DNA of 64,000 bases from Agrococcus casei LMG 22410 (GTDB lineage Bacteria; Actinomycetota; Actinomycetes; Actinomycetales; Microbacteriaceae). Position 1 is the first letter of the stretch. The number at the start of each line of letters is the position of its first letter. The notes beneath the pieces were generated by a model. It was not told the DNA's origin, did not search any database, and saw only the letters and a program-made list of their open reading frames with translations. Both the position numbers and the translations under genes were made by a program. The stretch is taken from NCBI RefSeq assembly GCF_900163565.1, contig NZ_FUHU01000041.1, forward strand, positions 40,935-104,934. The letters run 5' to 3'. Positions 7,824 to 16,430 of the stretch are shown here, piece after piece.

Positions 7824-8903
7824 ATGCGTGTTGGAGTTCCTGCCGAAACGAAGAACAACGAGGGCCGCATCGCCCTCACCCCCGCCGGAGCGCACGCGCT
7901 TGTCGAACGAGGTCACGAGGTGCGAGTGCTGGCCGGCGCCGGCGTCGCATCGGGCTTCAGCGATGACGAGTACCGCGAGGCCGGTGCCATCATCGTCGAC
8001 ACGGCCGAAGAGGCGTGGGCCCAGGAGCTCGTGCTCAAGGTCAAGGAGCCGACTCCTGCTGAGTACGGGTTCCTCACCGACAACATCCTCTTCACCTATC
8101 TGCACCTCGCGGCCGACAAGCCGCTGACCGAGGCGCTCATGGCCGCAGGCACGACCGCAGTCGCCTACGAGACGGTGCAGCTGCCCGACCGCAGCCTGCC
8201 GCTGCTCAACCCGATGAGCGAGATCGCAGGCCGCCTGTCGGCGCAGGAGGGCGCGACCCACCTGAAGGCGACCAACGGCGGACGCGGCATCCTGATGGGC
8301 GGTGTTCCGGGAACAGAGCGCGCCAACGTCGTCGTCATCGGCGGCGGCGTCGCGGGCGAGCACGCAGCTGCCACGGCACTCGGCATGGGCGCCGACGTCA
8401 CGATCATGGACGTCTCGCTGCCCCGCCTGCGTCAGCTCGACTCGCTCTACGGCCGTCGCATCAAGACGCTCGCATCGAACTCGTACGCGCTGGCCGAGCA
8501 GGTCGCCAAGGCAGATCTCGTGATCGGCTCGGTGCTGATCCCGGGTGCGGCTGCTCCGAAGCTCGTCACCGACGCGATGATCAAGACGGCCCGCCCCGGC
8601 GCGGTCTTCGTCGACATCGCGATCGACCAGGGCGGCTGCTTCGAGGGCTCGAAGGCCACGACGCACGCCGACCCCACGTTCAAGCTGCACGACGCTGTCA
8701 TGTACTGCGTGGCGAACATGCCGGGCGCGGTTCCGGCGACGGCGACGGCTGCGCTGACCAACACGACGCTTCCGTACGTGCTCAAGGTTGCAGACAAGGG
8801 CTGGGAGGCGGCGGCGGATGCTGACGCAGCACTCGCACTGGGTCTCAACGTCGCAGGCGGTCAGGTTGTCAACGAACCCGTGAAGGTCGCGCTGGGTCTG
8901 TAA
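7824..8903 (+). CDS. ald: Alanine dehydrogenase
   Basis: NAD-dependent oxidative deamination of L-alanine to pyruvate and ammonia. The 359-aa protein begins MRVGVPAETKNNEGR, the signature of Ald, with the YLHLAAD active-site histidine near residue 93, the NAD motif VVIGGGVAGEHAA (about 170) and NMPGAVPATATAALTN near 295. AAAGGAG lies 7 nt before the ATG. It is slightly shorter than the usual ~371 aa. A terminator follows, and the divergent Lrp-type gene is the probable regulator. Confidence 0.96.
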   Translation: MRVGVPAETKNNEGRIALTPAGAHALVERGHEVRVLAGAGVASGFSDDEYREAGAIIVDTAEEAWAQELVLKVKEPTPAEYGFLTDNILFTYLHLAADKPLTEALMAAGTTAVAYETVQLPDRSLPLLNPMSEIAGRLSAQEGATHLKATNGGRGILMGGVPGTERANVVVIGGGVAGEHAAATALGMGADVTIMDVSLPRLRQLDSLYGRRIKTLASNSYALAEQVAKADLVIGSVLIPGAAAPKLVTDAMIKTARPGAVFVDIAIDQGGCFEGSKATTHADPTFKLHDAVMYCVANMPGAVPATATAALTNTTLPYVLKVADKGWEAAADADAALALGLNVAGGQVVNEPVKVALGL

Positions 8904-8925
8904 GCGCGCATCCGCCCAGACGGCA

Positions 8926-8957
8926 GAATGCCCCCGGAGTCTTCTCCGGGGGCATTC
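8926..8957. terminator. Bidirectional terminator between ald and the OsmC gene
   Basis: GAATGCCCCCGGAG / CTCCGGGGGCATTC is a perfect 14-bp stem with a 4-nt loop between convergent genes. Confidence 0.9.
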
Positions 8958-8973
8958 GCGTCTGTGTGTCGAG

Positions 8974-9396
8974 CTAGACGAGCTTCGCCGAGGCGAGCAC
9001 GATCTCGGTGCCGGCGAGCGCCTTCGAGACGGGGCAGCCCTCCTTGGCGGCGTTCGCGATCTCTTCGAACTTGGCCTGCTCGATGTCGGCGACCTTGGCC
9101 TCGACCGAGAGGCGGATCTCGGTGATGCCGCCCTTCGAGATGTCGAAGTCGACCTCGGCCGACACTGCGACCTGCTCCGACTTGAAGCCGGCGTCGTGCA
9201 GCTCGTTCGAGAGTGCCATCGAGTAGCAGGCCGAGTGAGCGCCTGCGATGAGCTCTTCAGGAGTGGTCGATCCGCCCTCTTCGGCGCGGGCCTTCCAGGT
9301 GAACGAGTGCTCGGATCCCGAGCTGAGCTTCGCCTGGCCGCTGCCTTCAGTCAGCGATCCGTTCCAAACTGCGTTGGCCTTGCTGGTTACTGCCAC
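8974..9396 (-). CDS. OsmC-family peroxiredoxin
   Basis: A 140-aa OsmC/Ohr-superfamily thiol peroxidase for organic hydroperoxides. Both conserved cysteines are visible: one in AHSACYSMALSNEL (about residue 56) and one in KEGCPVSKAL (about 121), and the glutamate pair in TPEELIAGAH. The start is GTG at 9396, chosen because AAGGAGGA lies 5 nt upstream; the longer frame to 9645 runs into the FKBP promoter. OsmC-type rather than Ohr is suggested by SMALSNEL and the GGSTTPEEL segment. Confidence 0.93.
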   Translation of the reverse strand: MAVTSKANAVWNGSLTEGSGQAKLSSGSEHSFTWKARAEEGGSTTPEELIAGAHSACYSMALSNELHDAGFKSEQVAVSAEVDFDISKGGITEIRLSVEAKVADIEQAKFEEIANAAKEGCPVSKALAGTEIVLASAKLV

Positions 9397-9538
9397 GGGT
9401 TCCTCCTTGATTGCCGGTGGTCCCGTCTGTGACGGGCTCTGATGCCAGCCTATGCAGGCCGGGCCCGGCCCGCCATACCGTGTTCGCCTTCGGCGCATAC
9501 GAGCGGATGCGCGGCTGAACAGTGCAAGACTTGTCGGC

Positions 9539-9910
9539 ATGACTGCAAAGCCAGAAATCGACGCACCCATGGGCCCCGCGCCCGAAGAACTCGTCATCGA
9601 AGACATCACTGTCGGCGACGGCGCTGAGGCCAAGCCCGGCACCACCGTCTCGGTGCACTACGTGGGCGTGACCCACTCGGGCGGCGAGGAGTTCGACGCC
9701 AGCTACAACCGCGGCGAGCCGCTGCAGTTTCCGCTCGGCGTCGGCATGGTCATCGCCGGCTGGGAGCAGGGCATCGAGGGCATGAAGGTCGGCGGTCGCC
9801 GCAAGCTCACGATTCCTCCGCACCTCGCGTACGGCGAGCGCGGCGCAGGCGGCGTGATCGGGCCCAACGAGGCGCTGATCTTCGTCTGCGACCTCATCGG
9901 CGTCAGCTGA
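9539..9910 (+). CDS. FKBP-type peptidyl-prolyl cis-trans isomerase
   Basis: A 123-aa cytosolic single-domain FKBP (no signal peptide). Family motifs: VSVHYVGVTHSGGEEFDASY, PLQFPLGVGMVIAGWEQGIEGMKVGGRRKLTIPP and LAYGERGAGGVIGPNEALIF, containing the conserved Tyr, Asp, Phe, Trp and Tyr of the FK506 pocket. ATG at 9539 has no Shine-Dalgarno; AAGACT lies 7 nt upstream, compatible with a leaderless transcript. Catalyses proline isomerisation in protein folding. Confidence 0.95.
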   Translation: MTAKPEIDAPMGPAPEELVIEDITVGDGAEAKPGTTVSVHYVGVTHSGGEEFDASYNRGEPLQFPLGVGMVIAGWEQGIEGMKVGGRRKLTIPPHLAYGERGAGGVIGPNEALIFVCDLIGVS

Positions 9911-9920
9911 TCTGCACCTC

Positions 9921-10490
9921 TTAGGCGTCAGCCGGCACGATGCCGGCGGTGACGCTCCAGCGGCCCGGTTCGCCCTCGAGGCGGACCGAGGCCGCATTCG
10001 GTATTGACTGCGTGCGCTCGCCCGTGAGCAGGTCGACCACGCTGCGGATCAGCGTGCCGTGGGCCACGATGAGGAGTCCGTCGATCGGATGCTCGGTCGC
10101 GGCGAGGTCGATGGCTCTGAGCGCGCGCTCCTGCAGGTGCTCGAACAGCTCGACTCCGGGTCCGACCCATTCGCCGCCGACGCTGTACTGCTTGCGTGCC
10201 TCGAACACGTTGAGGCCCTCGACGACGCCGTACTGCCGCTCGGCGAGGTCGTCATAGGTTCCGAGCATCGGCAGGCCGAGCACGTCTGCGATGATCTCGG
10301 CCGTGACGCTCGCGCGGTCGAGCGGTGAGGCCACGACGCCTTCCCAGAGGTCGCCCTCGTCGCGCAGCCGTTCTCCGGCTTCCTGAGCCTGGATGCGCCC
10401 TCTGTCATTGAGCGGAACATCCGTTGCTCCCTGCACGCGCTGGGCGGCGTTCCAATCGGTCTGGCCATGTCGAACGAGTGCGATTCTCAC
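9921..10490 (-). CDS. Histidine phosphatase (phosphoglycerate-mutase-like)
   Basis: A 189-aa member of the histidine phosphatase superfamily. The RHG catalytic motif appears as LVRHGQTDWN at residues 5-14, and the second His in IVAHGTLIRS near residue 148. The protein is too short and too divergent to be glycolytic Gpm. The GTG at 10490 is 7 nt downstream of TAGGCT, indicating a leaderless start. Substrate unknown; such enzymes dephosphorylate cobalamin precursors, sugar phosphates or trehalose derivatives. Confidence 0.88.
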   Translation of the reverse strand: MRIALVRHGQTDWNAAQRVQGATDVPLNDRGRIQAQEAGERLRDEGDLWEGVVASPLDRASVTAEIIADVLGLPMLGTYDDLAERQYGVVEGLNVFEARKQYSVGGEWVGPGVELFEHLQERALRAIDLAATEHPIDGLLIVAHGTLIRSVVDLLTGERTQSIPNAASVRLEGEPGRWSVTAGIVPADA

Positions 10491-10599
10491 AGTCGCCAGC
10501 CTAGGCGACGCGCGGTGAACAGACTCTCCACAGGCCCGCACTCTGCACAGTCTTGCAGCGCCGGTGCCTGGGCGCGCATCCGTGTGCTCGAATGTTCGC

Positions 10600-11127
10600 A
10601 TGGCACACACGACCTATGAATCGCCGATCGGCACGCTCACCCTCGTCGGAGACCGCGGGGCCCTCGACGGGCTCTTCATGCCCGACCACTCGCCCGCGCC
10701 CGACACCACGCGGTTCGGCGATCGCGACGACGCAGCCTTCGAGCACGTCGTGACCCAGCTCGATCAGTACTTCGCGGGGGAGCGCACAGCGTTCGACGTG
10801 CATGTGCGCGCTGAGGGCACCGAGTTTCAGCAGCGCGTGTGGCAGGCGCTGCGTGAGATTCCGTTCGGCGAGACCCGCACCTATGGCGAGATCGCGGCGC
10901 TCATCGGCAGTGCAACGGCGGTCAGGGCCGTGGGGCTCGCGAACAGTCGCAACCCCGTCTCGATCGTCGTGCCGTGCCATCGGGTGATCTCATCGAGCGG
11001 CAAGCTCACGGGCTACGCTGGTGGCATCGAGCGCAAGCGGACGCTGCTCGAGCTTGAGGGCGCCCTCGAGCCGGCCATCACCAGCACCGAGGAGCACAGC
11101 AGACGTGACGACGATCGCAAAGGTTGA
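10600..11127 (+). CDS. ogt: Methylated-DNA-protein-cysteine methyltransferase
   Basis: A 175-aa suicide repair protein removing O6-alkyl groups from guanine. The active-site PCHRV lies in SIVVPCHRVISSSGKLTGYAGG (about residues 130-150), and the helix-turn-helix arginine-finger region FQQRVWQALREIPFGETRTYGEIA precedes it. ATG at 10600 was chosen because residues upstream are not family-like. The last 23 bases overlap the start of the downstream asparaginase-type gene, so the two are likely cotranscribed. Confidence 0.96.
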   Translation: MAHTTYESPIGTLTLVGDRGALDGLFMPDHSPAPDTTRFGDRDDAAFEHVVTQLDQYFAGERTAFDVHVRAEGTEFQQRVWQALREIPFGETRTYGEIAALIGSATAVRAVGLANSRNPVSIVVPCHRVISSSGKLTGYAGGIERKRTLLELEGALEPAITSTEEHSRRDDDRKG

Positions 11128-12019
11128 CCGAGGCGGATTCATCGAGTCGTGGCACGAGGGCCTCGCGGTGCTGCTCGACGAAGACGGCGGTGTCGTCGAA
11201 GAGCACGGCGACGTGCACGGCCAGCACTTTCTCGCGCGCTCGAGTCTCAAGCCGCTCTACGCCGCCGGACTGCTGGGGCAGGGTGTCGTCATCGAGAATG
11301 AGCGTCAGCTCGCGCTCGCGTGTGCCTCGCACGGTCGCCTCGCCATACACTCGAGCCTCGCCGCCGACATGGCTGCCGCGCTCGGCGTCGACGAAGACGA
11401 GCTGCAGTGCCCCGTAACCGAGTCGCGCGACGACAGCGAGGCAGGCCGCTTCGCGCACATGTGCGTCGGCAAGCACATCGCGATGGTTGCCGCGGCGAAG
11501 CAGCAGGGCGGAGCCGACGACTACCGCAACGCTGAGCACCCCGTGCAGCAGCGACTGCGTGCGGTTGTTGCTGAGCTCACCGGTGATGAGGCGCAGGCGT
11601 CAGTGGCAGACGGATGCGGTGCACCCGTGCACAGCACTACCGCGGTCGGTCTTGCGCGTGCGTATCGACAGCTTGCGGTTGCCGGTGGCTCGAGCGTCGA
11701 AGAGGAGCTGCTGCGTGCCGGACGCGCGATGATCAGCCACCCCGAGGTGATCGAGGCCGCCGGCAAGCCCGACACCGTGATCGGCTCGGTGTTCTCGGCG
11801 ATCTGCAAGTTCGGCGCAGAGGGCACGGTTGCGATCACGCTGCCGACCGGCGTCACCGCTGTCACACACTGCTTCGACGGAGCACGCCGTGCAGCCACGG
11901 TCGCGGCACTCGACATGCTCGTGCGCGCCGGCCACATTCCGGCGGATGCGGTCGAGCAGAACGCAGAGGCGCTCGAATTGCGTCACCCCGGTGCGAAGGT
12001 GATCTCAGCCCTCGCCTGA
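11105..12019 (+). CDS. Asparaginase II-type protein (pfam Asparaginase_II family)
   Basis: A 304-aa protein of the family founded by Rhizobium L-asparaginase II, which is unrelated to E. coli AnsB. Recognisable segments: RSSLKPLYA near residue 42, CASHGR, the ADGCGAPVHS motif near residue 177 and PTGVTAVTHCF-type C-terminal segment. Expected activity is asparagine hydrolysis, although some members are thought to have other roles. Start is GTG at 11105 with GAGGAGC upstream, overlapping ogt. Confidence 0.85.
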   Translation: MTTIAKVDRGGFIESWHEGLAVLLDEDGGVVEEHGDVHGQHFLARSSLKPLYAAGLLGQGVVIENERQLALACASHGRLAIHSSLAADMAAALGVDEDELQCPVTESRDDSEAGRFAHMCVGKHIAMVAAAKQQGGADDYRNAEHPVQQRLRAVVAELTGDEAQASVADGCGAPVHSTTAVGLARAYRQLAVAGGSSVEEELLRAGRAMISHPEVIEAAGKPDTVIGSVFSAICKFGAEGTVAITLPTGVTAVTHCFDGARRAATVAALDMLVRAGHIPADAVEQNAEALELRHPGAKVISALA

Positions 12020-12048
12020 GCTGTAGTCGAAGGCTGACGAGTGATGCC

Positions 12049-12089
12049 TCCGGTGGTTGAGGAACGGCGCAGCTGTGTCTCGAAACCCC
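12049..12089. repeat. Short GGTGGTTGAGGAAC...TCTCGAAACC extragenic repeat
   Basis: CCGGTGGTTGAGGAACGGCG...TCTCGAAACCCC resembles the GGTTGAG...CTCGAAACC extragenic repeats scattered in Microbacteriaceae genomes. It ends right at the stop codon of the FAD-linked oxidase, so it may form part of its 3' end. Only one copy is in this window. Confidence 0.5.
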
Positions 12090-13445
12090 TCAGCCGAACA
12101 TCTTGCCCGGGTTCATGATCCCCTGCGGGTCGAACGCCGACTTGATGCGCTGCTGGAGCGCGTACTGCGCATCCCCGAGCTCCTGGCGCAGCCAGCGCGC
12201 CTTCAGCACGCCAACGCCGTGCTCGCCCGTGAGTGTGCCGCCGAGGGCGATGCACTGCGCGAAGACCTCTTCGGCAGCGGCCCACACTGCCTCGGTCGGC
12301 TCGGCTTCCGGAAACACGAACGACGGATGCAGATTGCCGTCGCCGGCGTGCGCCACGTTGGCGATCGTCACGCCGTGGCGGGCACCGATCTCATTGCAGA
12401 TCGAGAACATGTCGGCCATGCGCGATCTCGGAACCGCGACGTCCTCCACGAGCACCGTGCCCACGCTCTCCATCGCAGGCATCATCTGCCGGCGAATCTC
12501 AGCCAGGTGCGCGGCGCGCTCGAGGTCGTCGGTCTGCTCGACCACGCCGCCGAACGAGCGCAGCATCTCGGCGGCCGCGTTCGCGGTCTGCTCGGCGTCG
12601 TGGTCGTCGGCCTGCACGAGCACGAAGGCGCCCTCGAGGTCGGCGCCCGTGTACTGCGCGAGCACGCTGAGCCCGACGCCGCCGACGAGTTCCATGATGG
12701 CGGGGCGGATGCGCGCTGCAGTGATCGCAGCGCACGCTTCAGCGGCCGTGCGCTCGTCGGTGAACTGCGCGCCGATCGTCCACGGTGTGCCCGGCACGAG
12801 CGGGCGCAGCTTGAGCGTTGCCCCGACCACGACGCCGAGGGTTCCTTCGGAGCCGATCATGAGCGACGTGAGGTCGTAGCCGGTCACGCCTTTGACGGTG
12901 CGGCGACCAAGGCGCAGCAGCTCGCCGCCGGGCACCACGACGTCGAGACCGAGCACCGCTTCGCGGGTCACGCCGTACTTCGCGCAGAGCAGCCCGCCGG
13001 CGTTGGTCGCGATGTTGCCGCCGACCGAGGAGATGGCCCGGCTCGCGGGGTCGGGCGCCCACCACATGCCGTGCTCTTCAAGGGCTGTGTTGAGATCGGC
13101 GTTGATGATGCCCGGCTCGACGACCGCGAGCTGGTCGTCGGCGTTCACCTCGAGAATGCGGCGCATGGCAGCAACCGAGAGGCTGATCTCGCCGCCGCCT
13201 GCGATGGCGCCGCCGGCGAGCCCGGTTCCGGCGCCACGGGTCACCACGGGGATGCTGTGTGCCTGGGCGATGCGCAGAACCGCCTGCACATCCGCGACGC
13301 TCTGTGCGTCGACGACTGCCAGGGGGAGCCCGTCAGCGACCTTGCCTGACCGGTCGGCAGTGGCTGCGCGAAGCCGATCGTCGTCAGTCGTGAGGGCGCC
13401 GTCGTTCAGCGCCTCGGCAAGTTCGTGCAGCGCGTCGGTCGTCAC
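12090..13445 (-). CDS. FAD-binding oxidase, GlcD / D-lactate dehydrogenase type
   Basis: A 451-aa flavoprotein of the VAO/PCMH family. The N-terminal FAD-binding domain has VTRGAGTGLAGGAIAGGGEISLS (near residue 92) and VGGNIATNAGGLLCAKYG (about 145), and the C-terminal domain ends with the conserved LGGTLTGEHGVGVLK motif (about 410). The family oxidises 2-hydroxyacids such as glycolate or D-lactate. GTG start at 13445 has AGGAGGAGA 4 nt upstream. Partner subunits GlcE/GlcF are not adjacent, favouring a single-subunit D-lactate dehydrogenase type. Confidence 0.9.
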   Translation of the reverse strand: MTTDALHELAEALNDGALTTDDDRLRAATADRSGKVADGLPLAVVDAQSVADVQAVLRIAQAHSIPVVTRGAGTGLAGGAIAGGGEISLSVAAMRRILEVNADDQLAVVEPGIINADLNTALEEHGMWWAPDPASRAISSVGGNIATNAGGLLCAKYGVTREAVLGLDVVVPGGELLRLGRRTVKGVTGYDLTSLMIGSEGTLGVVVGATLKLRPLVPGTPWTIGAQFTDERTAAEACAAITAARIRPAIMELVGGVGLSVLAQYTGADLEGAFVLVQADDHDAEQTANAAAEMLRSFGGVVEQTDDLERAAHLAEIRRQMMPAMESVGTVLVEDVAVPRSRMADMFSICNEIGARHGVTIANVAHAGDGNLHPSFVFPEAEPTEAVWAAAEEVFAQCIALGGTLTGEHGVGVLKARWLRQELGDAQYALQQRIKSAFDPQGIMNPGKMFG

Positions 13446-13487
13446 AGTTCTCCTCCTGTTCGCAGGGTTCGAAGCCCGCGTTCGAGT

Positions 13488-13964
13488 CTAGGCGGGGTGC
13501 TCTGCCGCAGCCTCGAACGCCGGCAGCGCACGGTTCTCGAAGTGCGTGGTCAGCACGAGCGACGACGAAGTTCGCACGGGAGTGGGATGCGCGGCAATGC
13601 GATCCAGCACCCGCTGCAGGTCTGCGTTCGAGGTGGCGACGACGCGGCAGAACACGTCGAAGTCGCCCGAGACCGTGTGCACTTCGGTCACCTCGGGAAT
13701 GCCCGCCAGGAACTCGCCGAGATTCGCATGCCCGGCCCCCTGCTCGACTCGAACTGACACGAATGCTGACACCGAGTATCCGAACTTCGTCGGGTCGAGC
13801 CGCGGTGACAGCGACGAGATGGCGCCTCCGTCGATCAGCTTGTCGAGGCGCGCCTGCACGGTCGCGCGCGCGACGCCGAGCTGGCGGGATGCCTCGAGCA
13901 CGCTCATTCGCGGATGCTCGGTGAAGAGCCTGACGATCTTGGCGTCTGTCGTGTCGATCTTCAT
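13488..13964 (-). CDS. Lrp/AsnC-family transcriptional regulator
   Basis: A 158-aa regulator with an N-terminal winged HTH (LEASRQLGVARATVQARLDKL) and a C-terminal RAM domain (VTEVHTVSGDFDVFCRVV). It is divergent from the 2-oxoacid dehydrogenase operon across 144 bp, so it probably regulates that operon, as BkdR does for branched-chain 2-oxoacid dehydrogenase. The regulatory link is inference. ATG at 13964 begins MKIDTTDAKIV, typical for the family. Confidence 0.9.
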   Translation of the reverse strand: MKIDTTDAKIVRLFTEHPRMSVLEASRQLGVARATVQARLDKLIDGGAISSLSPRLDPTKFGYSVSAFVSVRVEQGAGHANLGEFLAGIPEVTEVHTVSGDFDVFCRVVATSNADLQRVLDRIAAHPTPVRTSSSLVLTTHFENRALPAFEAAAEHPA

Positions 13965-14011
13965 GATGCCTGCAACTCTAGACAATATGTCTGGTCAAAA
14001 GTCAGAATCAG

Positions 14012-14034
14012 TGTGCATGTTGTGCAATGTGCAT
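14012..14034. promoter_or_regulatory. Triple TGTGCA motif between the AsnC and E1 genes
   Basis: TGTGCA occurs at 14012, 14021 and 14028, phased by 9 and 7 bp, within the divergent intergenic region. It is a plausible multimeric AsnC/Lrp binding site. No promoter box is unambiguous here. Confidence 0.35.
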
Positions 14035-14108
14035 AGCACTCAGGGTGCAGCTTGTCAGTGTCAGTGGCTCGCCGTAGCGTGGTGGCGATTCGCAGCAAAG
14101 GAGGCCTT

Positions 14109-15146
14109 GTGCCTGTTCCCCCGTCCTCAGCCGCGCAGCCTGCGCAGCTCTGGCCGCCGCAGAACGGCGTCACTGTCGACGTCGAGACCCTGCGCGGCCT
14201 GGCCGAGCGCATGCTCGTCACCCGAGTTCTCGACACCGAAGCCGTGCGCTGGCAGCGCCAGGGCATCCTGCCCGCATTCCCGCCCGCCATCGGGCAGGAG
14301 GCGGCGCAGGTCGGCAGTGCCATGGCACTCGACCGCGCTCGCGACATGGCCTTCATCACCTACCGCGACCACGGCGTCGTGGTGGGGCTCGACAGCGATC
14401 TGACCGATTACATGGGCAGCCACCTGGCGCTCTGGAACGGCGGATTCGCAGACCCGAACAAGGTGCGACACTCGCCTCTGCAGGCGGTCGTCGGTGCGAC
14501 AGCGCTGCACGCGATGGGCTGGGCGTACGCGCAGAAGCTCGACGGCACCGGCGGCGCGGCCATCGCGTACTTCGGCGACGGAGCATCGAGCCAGGGCGAC
14601 GTGCACGAGGCCATGAACTTCGCTGCGGTCTCGAAGTCGCCCGTCGTGTTCTTCGTGCAGAACAACGGCTGGTCGCTCTCGACCCCGCTCGACCTGCAGG
14701 TGGCCGGCGGCAGTGTCGCGGCCCGCGCATCCGGCTATTCGATGCCGTCGATGCGCATCGACGGCGACGACGTGGGTGAGGTGTATGCGGCAACGCAGAT
14801 CGCCCTCGAGCACGCTCGCGAGCACGGACCGGTCGTCATCGAAGCCTTCACCTATCGCCGCGGCCCGCACGCCACGAGCGACGACCCCAGCCGATATCGC
14901 TCGCTCGAAGAAGAGCGCGCCCTCGGGCCCGACCCGATCGACGTGGCGCGACAGCTCGTCGCCGACGAGGCCTGGTGGGCCGAAGCCGAGCAGCGTGCAG
15001 AGCAGGCGGTCGACGCAGTTCGCGTGCAGATGCAGAGCCCCCGCACGATCGACGGCAACGACATGTTCGACTACGTGTTCCAAGAGAAGACGCCGCAGCT
15101 GGTCAAGCAGCAGGAGCAGTGGCGAGAGGAGACCGACCTTGACTGA
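14109..15146 (+). CDS. 2-oxoacid dehydrogenase E1 component, alpha subunit (bkd-like)
   Basis: A 345-aa thiamine-diphosphate E1 alpha subunit. ThDP motif GDGASSQGDVHEAMNFAAV...FFVQNN is complete (about residues 155-185), and the GQEAAQVGSA and YRRGPHATSDDP segments match branched-chain 2-oxoacid dehydrogenase E1 alpha (BkdA) of actinobacteria more than acetoin or pyruvate types. GTG at 14109 was chosen because AAAGGAGG lies 4-5 nt upstream; the ATG 57 nt earlier lacks a site. It overlaps the E1 beta start. Decarboxylates 2-oxoacids and transfers the acyl group to a lipoyl arm. Confidence 0.92.
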   Translation: MPVPPSSAAQPAQLWPPQNGVTVDVETLRGLAERMLVTRVLDTEAVRWQRQGILPAFPPAIGQEAAQVGSAMALDRARDMAFITYRDHGVVVGLDSDLTDYMGSHLALWNGGFADPNKVRHSPLQAVVGATALHAMGWAYAQKLDGTGGAAIAYFGDGASSQGDVHEAMNFAAVSKSPVVFFVQNNGWSLSTPLDLQVAGGSVAARASGYSMPSMRIDGDDVGEVYAATQIALEHAREHGPVVIEAFTYRRGPHATSDDPSRYRSLEEERALGPDPIDVARQLVADEAWWAEAEQRAEQAVDAVRVQMQSPRTIDGNDMFDYVFQEKTPQLVKQQEQWREETDLD

Positions 15147-16113
15147 GCAGCTCTCGACCCAGAAGGCCATCAACACGGCACTGCGCGAGATCCTGGCAGA
15201 CGACGCCAAATCGCTCGTGTTCGGCGAAGACGTCGGCAAACTCGGCGGCGTCTTTCGCGTCACCGACGGCCTGCAGACCGAGTTCGGCGCACACCGCGTC
15301 ATCGACACACCGCTGGCGGAGTCGGGCATCCTCGGCATGGCGGCCGGGCTTGCCATGGCGGGCCACAGGCCGATTCCCGAGGTGCAGTTCGACGGCTTCG
15401 CCTACCCGGCGATGAACCAGATCATCTCGCAGATCGCCCGCACCAACTACCGTTCGCGCGGCGCGACGCCCATGCAGATGGTGCTGCGCATCCCCAGCTA
15501 CGGCGGCATCCGTGCGCCCGAGCTCCACGGAGAGTCGATCGAGGCCACGCTCGCGCACGTGCCCGGCCTCAAGGTGGTCTCGCCGTCGAACCCGCACCAG
15601 GCCTACCACCTGCTGCGTCGCGCACACGAGATGCCCGACCCCGTCATGTTCATGGAGCCGAAGTCGCGCTACTGGAACCGCGGCGACGTCGACTTCGAGA
15701 ACCCCGGCGACCTCGAAGGCTCGCTCGTGGCTCGCGAAGGCGAAGACCTCACGATCATCGCGTGGGGCGCCATGGTCGCTCGCTCGCTCGAAGTGGCAGA
15801 GCTCGCAGCCGAAGACGACGTCTCGATCGAGGTCGTCGACGCGCGCTGGCTGAAGCCGCTCGACGAGGATGGCCTGGTCGCCTCAGTCGCCAAGACCGGT
15901 CGCGCAGTCATCGTGCATGAGGCGCCGCGCACCGCCGGTCTCGGCGCCGAGATCGGGCAGCTGCTGACCGAGCGCCTGTGGGGCAAGCTCGAAGCACCCG
16001 TCGAGCGCGTCACCGGCTACGATGTTCCCACCCCTGCGGGTGACCTCGAAGACGAATACATCCCCAGCATCGACCGCATCCTGTTCGGTGTGCAGCGCAG
16101 TTTGGAGTACTGA
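15139..16113 (+). CDS. 2-oxoacid dehydrogenase E1 component, beta subunit (bkd-like)
   Basis: A 324-aa E1 beta subunit. It contains FGEDVGKLGGVFRVTDGL near the N-terminus, the conserved DTPLAESGILGMAAGLAMAG block, QFDGFAYPAMNQI and RIPSYGGIRAPELHGESIEA, all features of branched-chain-type E1 beta. The start is TTG at 15139, overlapping the E1 alpha stop by 8 bases, with GAGAGGAG 9 nt upstream. No ATG/GTG fits better. The stop TGA at 16111-16113 shares its A with the ATG of the lipoyl-domain gene. Confidence 0.92.
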   Translation: MTEQLSTQKAINTALREILADDAKSLVFGEDVGKLGGVFRVTDGLQTEFGAHRVIDTPLAESGILGMAAGLAMAGHRPIPEVQFDGFAYPAMNQIISQIARTNYRSRGATPMQMVLRIPSYGGIRAPELHGESIEATLAHVPGLKVVSPSNPHQAYHLLRRAHEMPDPVMFMEPKSRYWNRGDVDFENPGDLEGSLVAREGEDLTIIAWGAMVARSLEVAELAAEDDVSIEVVDARWLKPLDEDGLVASVAKTGRAVIVHEAPRTAGLGAEIGQLLTERLWGKLEAPVERVTGYDVPTPAGDLEDEYIPSIDRILFGVQRSLEY

Positions 16114-16430
16114 TGGCTGAGCGATCATTTCCCCTCCCCGATCTCGGCGAAGGCCTGATCGAGGCGACCATTCTCGAGTGGCTCGTCGAGCCCGGCCAGT
16201 GGGTCGAGCGCAACACGCCGCTCGTCGAGGTCGAGACGACCAAGAGCGCTGTTGAGCTGCCGAGCCCCATCGCGGGAACGGTCAAGACGACGCACGGCGA
16301 AGACGGCGACACGATCAATGTCGGCGACACGCTCATCACCTTCGAAGTGGCTGATGAAGAGGCTGGCATCGTCGGAACCGTGCCCCAGGAGAAGAAGAAG
16401 GAGCGACGGGTTCGCCTGTCGAAGAAGTAG
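16113..16430 (+). CDS. Stand-alone lipoyl-domain protein (E2 lacking its catalytic domain)
   Basis: A 105-aa protein consisting of one biotinyl/lipoyl domain. The lipoylation lysine lies in EVETTKSAVELPSP (about residue 47), and PLPDLGEGLIEATILEWLVEPG is the classic E2 N-terminus. After the domain comes a short basic tail (EKKKERRVRLSKK) that matches the linker of full-length E2 proteins just before the subunit-binding domain. The subunit-binding domain and the ~230-residue acyltransferase are absent. The gene is coupled on both sides: ATG shares a base with the E1 beta stop, and its TAG shares a G with the GTG of the hydrolase. Confidence 0.93.
   Translation: MAERSFPLPDLGEGLIEATILEWLVEPGQWVERNTPLVEVETTKSAVELPSPIAGTVKTTHGEDGDTINVGDTLITFEVADEEAGIVGTVPQEKKKERRVRLSKK

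Noticed and set aside
12057..13349. 430-codon plus-strand frame opposite the FAD oxidase
   Set aside because: Antisense shadow of a real gene on the other strand.
16113..16430. Lipoyl-domain gene as a sequencing frameshift of a full E2
   Set aside because: No downstream frame up to 17197 codes for the subunit-binding or acyltransferase domains; that space is filled by an intact hydrolase.
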